DNA of 64,000 nt. Origin: an uncultured Bacteroidota bacterium (GTDB lineage: Bacteria > Bacteroidota > Bacteroidia > Flavobacteriales > Flavobacteriaceae). The notes under the pieces are model-generated. The model worked only from the letters and a program-made list of their open reading frames with translations, was not told where the DNA came from and ran no database searches. The stretch covers positions 1 to 64,000 of the forward strand of contig CACMUP010000006.1 of the NCBI GenBank assembly GCA_902616905.1. The letters are read 5' to 3'. Both the position numbers and the translations under genes were made by a program. Below, piece by piece: positions 59,204 to 64,000 of the stretch (position 1 is its first letter; the number at the start of each line of letters is the position of its first letter).

Positions 59204-60463
59204 ATGTTTGCATTAGTTGATTGTAACAATTTTTACGCATCTTGTGAACGGGTGTTCCAGCCCCAATGGGAAAGTAAAGCCATAGTTATTCTTTCGAATA
59301 ATGACGGTTGTGTCATTGCGCGAAGCAATGAAGCTAAAGCTTTAGGTATCCCCATGGGAGCACCAGCATTTCAATACTACTCTTTTTTTAAACAAAAAGG
59401 GGTAAAAGTTTTTTCCTCCAACTACCCCCTCTATGGTGATATGAGCAGTAGGGTAATGTCCATCTTAGAACAGTATACTCCCAATCTTGAAATTTATAGT
59501 ATAGACGAAGCTTTTTTACAATTCAAGGGTTTTGATTTATTCAATCTTGAAGCAGAAGGGCACCGCATCCAAAAACAAATGCGTCGTTGGACAGGCATTC
59601 CTGTTTCTATAGGTATGGGACCGAGTAAATCCTTAGCAAAAATTGCTAATAAAATTGCCAAAAAATACGATTCAAAAACAGGAGGTATTTACTGTATTAA
59701 TAACGAAGATAAAAGAGTTAAAGCACTAAAATGGACTGCTATTGGTGATGTGTGGGGTATAGGTAAGCAGCACTCTAAACGTCTTGAGTCTATAGGAGTT
59801 AGAAACGCATGGCAGTTTACAATGCTACCAAACGATTGGATTCGCAAACAGATGAGTATATTAGGGCTTCGCCTTAAAAAAGACCTACAAGGATTACCCC
59901 ATATACAATTAGAAGAAGTACAGCCTTCCAAAAAGGGAATTGCAACTACTAGAAGCTTTGAAGGGACCCTAGCTGAATTTAAGGATCTGGAAGAGCGAAT
60001 TTCTACCTTTGCTAGCAGCTGTGCAGAAAAAATGAGAAAACAAAAAAGTAGTTGTACTGCATTGATTGTTTTTTTGCGTAGCGATCCCCACAAAAAAGGG
60101 GTGACTCCCTATCGAAATAGCTGTGTACTAACACTACCCTATGCCACCAATTCAAGTATTACATTAAGTAAATATGCGGTACTGGGATTGCATAAAATTT
60201 TCAAAAAGGGGATTCTTTATAAAAAAGCAGGAGTGATGACAATGGGCCTAGTCCCTACTGCTAACCGTCAACTTCCTTTATTTGGTGGGGAAGAGTCGAA
60301 ACATTTATTAATAATGAAAGCTTTAGATCGTATTAACAAACGCTTTGGACCGCACCAAATGAAACTTGCCAATCAAGATTTACAGCATACCTGGAAAATG
60401 AAACAAGAACATCTATCACAACGCTACACTACTGAAATTAGTGAGATTATTGAAGTAAAGTAA
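59204..60463 (+). CDS. umuC: DNA polymerase V catalytic subunit UmuC
   Basis: A Y-family translesion polymerase, about 419 residues. MFALVDCNNFYASCERVF has the catalytic Asp6, and YSIDEAFLQF the Asp101-Glu102 pair; the thumb GPSKSLAKIANKIAKKY, WGIGKQHSKRLESIGVRNAW helix-hairpin-helix and little-finger domain are complete. I chose the ATG over a TTG two codons upstream. umuD follows after 2 bases, so the order is umuC-umuD, opposite to E. coli. The sequence TATCTTTT overlaps the -7 position just before the ATG. Confidence 0.95.
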   Translation: MFALVDCNNFYASCERVFQPQWESKAIVILSNNDGCVIARSNEAKALGIPMGAPAFQYYSFFKQKGVKVFSSNYPLYGDMSSRVMSILEQYTPNLEIYSIDEAFLQFKGFDLFNLEAEGHRIQKQMRRWTGIPVSIGMGPSKSLAKIANKIAKKYDSKTGGIYCINNEDKRVKALKWTAIGDVWGIGKQHSKRLESIGVRNAWQFTMLPNDWIRKQMSILGLRLKKDLQGLPHIQLEEVQPSKKGIATTRSFEGTLAEFKDLEERISTFASSCAEKMRKQKSSCTALIVFLRSDPHKKGVTPYRNSCVLTLPYATNSSITLSKYAVLGLHKIFKKGILYKKAGVMTMGLVPTANRQLPLFGGEESKHLLIMKALDRINKRFGPHQMKLANQDLQHTWKMKQEHLSQRYTTEISEIIEVK

Positions 60464-60465
60464 AT

Positions 60466-60897
60466 ATGCAGACACAAAAGCTAACTTTTTTTCATCCTGA
60501 CCAGAACCAACAAAAATCATTGTATTTGGCTCAAGAAAAAATCTCTGCAGGCTTTCCTTCTCCCGCTGATGATTTTAAGGAACTTCGAATAAGTATCGAT
60601 CAAGAAGTTGTACGCAATGAGGAAGCTACATTTTATGCGCGAGTCTCAGGCGAGTCTATGCAGGGAGCAGGACTGGATGATGGTGATCTTTTGGTTATTG
60701 ATCGGAGCATAGAACCTAAGAATGGTAAAATTGCTGTCTGTTATATAGATGGAGAATTTACGGTAAAGCGATTAAGAGTGGTTGAAGATGGTATCTTTTT
60801 AATTCCCGAAAATCCAAAATATCAGCCAATAAAAGTAACAGAGGAAAACGAACTTATTATCTGGGGTATAGTAACCTATGTAGTAAAAAAAGTTTAA
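60466..60897 (+). CDS. umuD: UmuD-like S24 self-cleaving protease subunit
   Basis: A 143-residue LexA/UmuD-type serine protease. Cleavage site SAGFPSPADDF gives Ala28-Gly29, as in the UmuD CGFPSPA site; nucleophile Ser64 is in SGESMQGAG and Lys101 in EFTVKRL. After RecA-stimulated self-cleavage the product UmuD' joins UmuC. It has no DNA-binding domain, which rules out LexA. Convergent with the TetR gene (5 bases). Confidence 0.94.
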   Translation: MQTQKLTFFHPDQNQQKSLYLAQEKISAGFPSPADDFKELRISIDQEVVRNEEATFYARVSGESMQGAGLDDGDLLVIDRSIEPKNGKIAVCYIDGEFTVKRLRVVEDGIFLIPENPKYQPIKVTEENELIIWGIVTYVVKKV

Positions 60898-60902
60898 TTA
60901 GT

Positions 60903-61508
60903 TTACTCCATTAAAACTTTATGAAATAGCTTTGCCAAAAAAGTAGCAAGCTGATCACTCGATAAATTGATATCGGAAGTATGTGTTGCTAAAAATAGTT
61001 CAGGAGGTGTTCCAACTAACATAAAACTTAAAAGTAAAAATTCATATTTCTCACTAAAAGCCTTAATCTTGAAATCAGATTTTAGATCTCGATTCAAATT
61101 TTTTACAATTGTCTTAATAATATCACTTTGATATGAACTTTGGCGTATTTGTGCTTGATTTAGTATATGAAATTGAATCATTTCAGAGGTGCCAATTAAG
61201 TCAAAATAGCTTTTAAAAGTTCCATACAAATAATCATAAATATTTTTACTCTCCCTTCTGGTTTTCTGAATAGCAGTCTTTACACTTTGATTAAGTTCGT
61301 CTATTAACGCGTCAAATAAGGTTTGTGTATCTGCAAAGTAATTATAAAATGTGCCTCTAGCAATTTTACTATTTTCAACAATATCTGCTACAGTAGTCTT
61401 TTCAAGTCCGCGAGAAGAAAACAAAGCTAAACCCTCATTCATTAATCTTTTTCTTACTTCTTTTTTTTGTGAAGCACGTTTACCTAATATTGGTGATATA
61501 AAATTCAT
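60903..61508 (-). CDS. TetR/AcrR-family transcriptional regulator
   Basis: A 201-residue regulator starting at MNFISPILGKR, one base after the thiolase stop; a longer reading into fadA is possible. The HTH is GLEKTTVADIVENSKIARGTFYNYFADTQ in parts (residues about 38-66), preceded by RLMNEGLALFSSRG. The C-terminal ligand domain is helical without recognisable motif. Downstream of fadA and a fadB-like gene on the same strand, it may be a fatty-acyl-CoA responsive regulator similar in role to FadR of other groups (inference). Confidence 0.88.
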   Translation of the reverse strand: MNFISPILGKRASQKKEVRKRLMNEGLALFSSRGLEKTTVADIVENSKIARGTFYNYFADTQTLFDALIDELNQSVKTAIQKTRRESKNIYDYLYGTFKSYFDLIGTSEMIQFHILNQAQIRQSSYQSDIIKTIVKNLNRDLKSDFKIKAFSEKYEFLLLSFMLVGTPPELFLATHTSDINLSSDQLATFLAKLFHKVLME

Positions 61509-61509
61509 T

Positions 61510-62679
61510 TTAAAGGCGTTCGAAAATTCCTGCAATCCCCTGTCCTCCTCCTACACAGGCTGTTACCATTCCGTAACGTTGCTTTCTTTTTTTCATCTCT
61601 TCAATTAATTGGATTGATAGTTTTGCTCCTGTACAACCTAAAGGATGACCTAAAGCAATAGCTCCACCATTTACGTTAACAGTCTCAGGATCAAGTTTAG
61701 CTTCTTGAATAACAGCTAGTGCTTGTGCTGCAAATGCTTCATTTAATTCAGTTTGTTCTATTTCAGACAAATCTAATCCAGCTTGTTTTAGAGCTTTTGG
61801 TATAGCTACACAAGGTCCAATTCCCATGTATAGAGGATCAACACCACCAACAGCACAGGACACAAGTCTTGCTATGGGCTCAAGGTTTAATTCTTTAACA
61901 ATCGATTCACTTACAATTAGTGTGAATGCTGCGCCATCTGATATTTGAGAGGCATTTCCTGCTGTTACTATGCCTCCCTTTTTAAATACAGATCGTAATT
62001 TTGACAATCCTTCTACTGAGGTGTCTCTCCGAACTCCTTCATCTATGTCTACAATATGAGTTTTTGTTTTTCGTTTATCATTCTCAACATATACTTCTTC
62101 AATAGAAATCGGAAGAATCTGTTCTTTAAATGCCCCTGAGTCAATAGCTAAAGAAGCTTTAAGATGTGAATTAAATGAAAATTCATCAGCTGCATCTCTA
62201 CTTATATTAAATTTTTTTGCTACTGCCTCAGCAGTATGACCCATACTTACGTGGTAATTTATGTTTTCAATATTTGCCTGATAACTAGGTGCTAATTTAT
62301 ATCCTGTCATAGGTATTGTACTCATGCTTTCTGTTCCTCCAGCTATATAAATATTTCCAAAGCCAGCCTTAATTTTGCTTACTGCCTGGGTTATTGCTTC
62401 TAATCCAGAGGCACAATATCTATTTATAGTTATGCCAGCTACTTGACTTCCTAATGCTCTTGCAGAAATTAAACGTCCTATTTGAAGACCTTGTTCTCCC
62501 TCTGGATTGGCGCAGCCGACTATTACGTCATCTACTTGATCGGAATTAATCTCAGGAACATTTTTAATTAAATGTTTGATTACATGTACTGCTAAATCAT
62601 CAGAGCGATAATTTCTAAAGCCTCCTTTTTTTGCTTTTCCTACTGCTGTTCTATAGCCTTTTATTATATATGCCTCCAT
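61510..62679 (-). CDS. fadA: Acetyl-CoA acyltransferase (3-ketoacyl-CoA thiolase)
   Basis: A 389-residue thiolase catalysing the last step of beta-oxidation. NRYCASGLEAI has the nucleophile Cys near residue 88, ELNEAFAAQALAVI, GGAIALGHPLGCTGAK with the catalytic His, and CVGGGQGIAGIFERL with the second Cys at the C-terminus. The upstream gene encodes the hydratase/dehydrogenase partner, 3 bases away, and TetR follows: a compact fatty-acid degradation unit. Confidence 0.95.
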   Translation of the reverse strand: MEAYIIKGYRTAVGKAKKGGFRNYRSDDLAVHVIKHLIKNVPEINSDQVDDVIVGCANPEGEQGLQIGRLISARALGSQVAGITINRYCASGLEAITQAVSKIKAGFGNIYIAGGTESMSTIPMTGYKLAPSYQANIENINYHVSMGHTAEAVAKKFNISRDAADEFSFNSHLKASLAIDSGAFKEQILPISIEEVYVENDKRKTKTHIVDIDEGVRRDTSVEGLSKLRSVFKKGGIVTAGNASQISDGAAFTLIVSESIVKELNLEPIARLVSCAVGGVDPLYMGIGPCVAIPKALKQAGLDLSEIEQTELNEAFAAQALAVIQEAKLDPETVNVNGGAIALGHPLGCTGAKLSIQLIEEMKKRKQRYGMVTACVGGGQGIAGIFERL

Positions 62680-62682
62680 AAT

Positions 62683-64000
62683 TTAGTTTCTTAAGGGTTT
62701 ATTATTCATCAATAAATATTGAATACGATCAAGTGTTTTTTGGTTTCCAAGAAGACTCATGAAACCCTCTCTTTCGATATCAAGTAAGTATTTCTCACTA
62801 ACCTTTTGCGATCCGGTTAAGTCTCCACCACAAATTACATTTGCAATTTTTCTTGCAATCTCTACATCGTAATCTGACATATACTCTCCAAGGCGAAATT
62901 CATTTATAGCTGAGTACAAAACGCTAATACCTGCCCTTCCTAAAACTTGAATATCATTTCTTGGAGATTTAGGTATATAATTTTTTGATAATTCCAATAC
63001 TACATCTTTAGCCATACCTATGTTCATAGGTGTGTTAATACAAATAAAATCACGATCCTTTTTTAAATAACCTAAATCAAAGGCTTCATGAGCTGAATTG
63101 GAAACAGCAGCAGTAGCAATTGATTTGAAATATTTTATTAAGGTTGGATTCTGCACATCACCCTCAAAAAAGTCATCTGATGCTCTTAAAGCAAATTCTT
63201 TTGTGCCTCCGCCTCCAGGAAGTAAACCTACTCCAACCTCAACTAAACCTATATATGATTCAGCCGCATAAATTCCCGCATCACAATGCATTGAAATTTC
63301 GCATCCCCCTCCGAAAACATACCCTTGGGTAGCTACAACAACCGGAATTTTAGAGGTTCGGATCCTCATATTTATTCTTTGAAAATTATCTACAAAGTTT
63401 TCTAAAACATCAAACTGTTTCTGCATGGCAAGCATTCCTATATTCATGAGGTTTGCTCCAACCGAAAATTGCTTTGCATTATTACCTATTACCAAACCTT
63501 TCCAATTTCCATCTTCAGCAAGTTGAATGATTTCATTTAGACCCTTACCTATTCCCTCACCAATTGAATTACTTTTACTTGTAAATTCTAAACAAAGAAC
63601 ACCATCCCCAATATCATGAACACAACACTCGCTGTTCTTCAAAACTGGAGATTGGTCACGATAACTTTCTAAAATAATAAACGTCTCAGATCCGGGTAAA
63701 ATCTCATATTTTTTTGTTTGAATATTAAAATATTTTTTAGAACCATTTTCGAACTTGTAAAAAGATTCAAAACCTGAAGCAGCCATTTCTGTAATCCATT
63801 TGGGAACATTTCTGCCTTTAGTTTTTATTAGTTCTATCCCTCTATCTAACCCTACTAAATCCCAGTACTCAAATGGCCCAAAATCCCAAACATAACCTGT
63901 TCTCATGGCATCATCTATGGGATAATATTGATCTGTAATCTCAGGAACTCTATTTGCAGCATAGCTAAATAAGCTTCCAAAATAATCCCTAAAAAAGTTT
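62683..64000 (-). CDS. 3-hydroxyacyl-CoA dehydrogenase/enoyl-CoA hydratase (FadB-like), 5' truncated by window edge
   Basis: The frame stays open to base 64000, so the ATG at 63906 is internal; about 438 C-terminal residues are visible. First comes the end of a 3-hydroxyacyl-CoA dehydrogenase domain (IDDAMRTGYVWDFGPFEYWDLVGLDRG split over the junction), then a crotonase domain with VIGNNAKQFSVGANL and QGYVFGGGCEISMHCD, GLVEVGVGLLPGGGGTKEF carrying hydratase Glu positions. The domain order (dehydrogenase first, hydratase last) is the reverse of E. coli FadB and is usual in Bacteroidota. It is co-directional with fadA. Confidence 0.92.
   Translation of the reverse strand, partial: NFFRDYFGSLFSYAANRVPEITDQYYPIDDAMRTGYVWDFGPFEYWDLVGLDRGIELIKTKGRNVPKWITEMAASGFESFYKFENGSKKYFNIQTKKYEILPGSETFIILESYRDQSPVLKNSECCVHDIGDGVLCLEFTSKSNSIGEGIGKGLNEIIQLAEDGNWKGLVIGNNAKQFSVGANLMNIGMLAMQKQFDVLENFVDNFQRINMRIRTSKIPVVVATQGYVFGGGCEISMHCDAGIYAAESYIGLVEVGVGLLPGGGGTKEFALRASDDFFEGDVQNPTLIKYFKSIATAAVSNSAHEAFDLGYLKKDRDFICINTPMNIGMAKDVVLELSKNYIPKSPRNDIQVLGRAGISVLYSAINEFRLGEYMSDYDVEIARKIANVICGGDLTGSQKVSEKYLLDIEREGFMSLLGNQKTLDRIQYLLMNNKPLRN

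Noticed and set aside
1-64000. CRISPR arrays, insertion sequences, prophage or conjugative genes, riboswitches and rRNA
   Set aside because: No regularly spaced repeats, transposase motifs, integrase or phage genes, or rRNA segments were seen; genes are contiguous housekeeping sets.

Overview
The window looks like a chromosomal segment of a marine-type, streamlined Flavobacteriia (Bacteroidota). Evidence seen in the sequence: very low GC with A/T-rich intergenic gaps of usually under 100 bases; almost no Shine-Dalgarno sequences; several exact copies of the Bacteroidota -7 promoter element TAnnTTTG; and lineage-typical gene families (DUF4271, DUF4296, DUF3098, a PorT-like barrel, tandem ExbD, an O-antigen-free envelope gene set, a mevalonate pathway, and a 3-hydroxyacyl-CoA dehydrogenase whose crotonase domain is C-terminal). 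I see no insertion sequence, prophage or CRISPR array.

Layout. 1-453: tail of a YceI-like protein. 504-6932: complete tryptophan operon trpEGDCFBA, preceded by a trpL leader peptide with tandem Trp codons and a hairpin set that reads as a transcription attenuator. 7014-12317: six-gene envelope/glycosyl cluster (DUF2064 transferase, DUF547 protein, CC-motif membrane protein, two GT2 enzymes, a GT-C mannosyltransferase). 12276-15676: degenerate pseudouridine synthase, mevalonate kinase, diphosphomevalonate decarboxylase, TspO. 15681-18127: phosphodiesterase and GH13 amylase lipoprotein next to a scar containing the first 49 codons of a beta-phosphoglucomutase. 18155-22725: Fe-S trio (ferredoxin, NifU-like, Mrp), ATL/MGMT-like protein, TrmB, PhoR/PhoB-like two-component pair. 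22880-30778: LuxE-like protein, tyrS, epimerase, DUF4296 lipoprotein, pyrC, dolichol-phosphate-mannose-synthase-like GT2, DUF4271, hemD, Lrp/AsnC regulator.

31110-45313: leuS, then ftsX-DUF3098-uppP-truB-nadA-nadB-nadC, pyrH-frr-MMPL transporter, asnS. 45357-49916: rpoN facing a PorT-like barrel and an ExbB/ExbD/ExbD energizer operon with a clear terminator. 50261-55090: GH20 lipoprotein, an unassigned class-I glutamine-amidotransferase-like protein, tRNA-Ser(GGA), TatD, a small retropepsin-like protease. 55085-64000: odhB-sucA of the 2-oxoglutarate dehydrogenase complex, umuC-umuD, and a fatty-acid oxidation set (TetR, fadA, partial fadB-like).

Taken together this is mainly housekeeping: Trp, NAD, pyrimidine, isoprenoid and haem synthesis, translation, envelope assembly and central carbon metabolism. 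The items most worth following up are the trp attenuator with an unusual antiterminator topology, the beta-phosphoglucomutase/GH13 deletion scar, the pseudouridine synthase lacking its catalytic Asp, the ATT-initiated glycosyltransferase inside a cluster that resembles arsenosugar-associated loci without ArsS, and the orphan amidotransferase.
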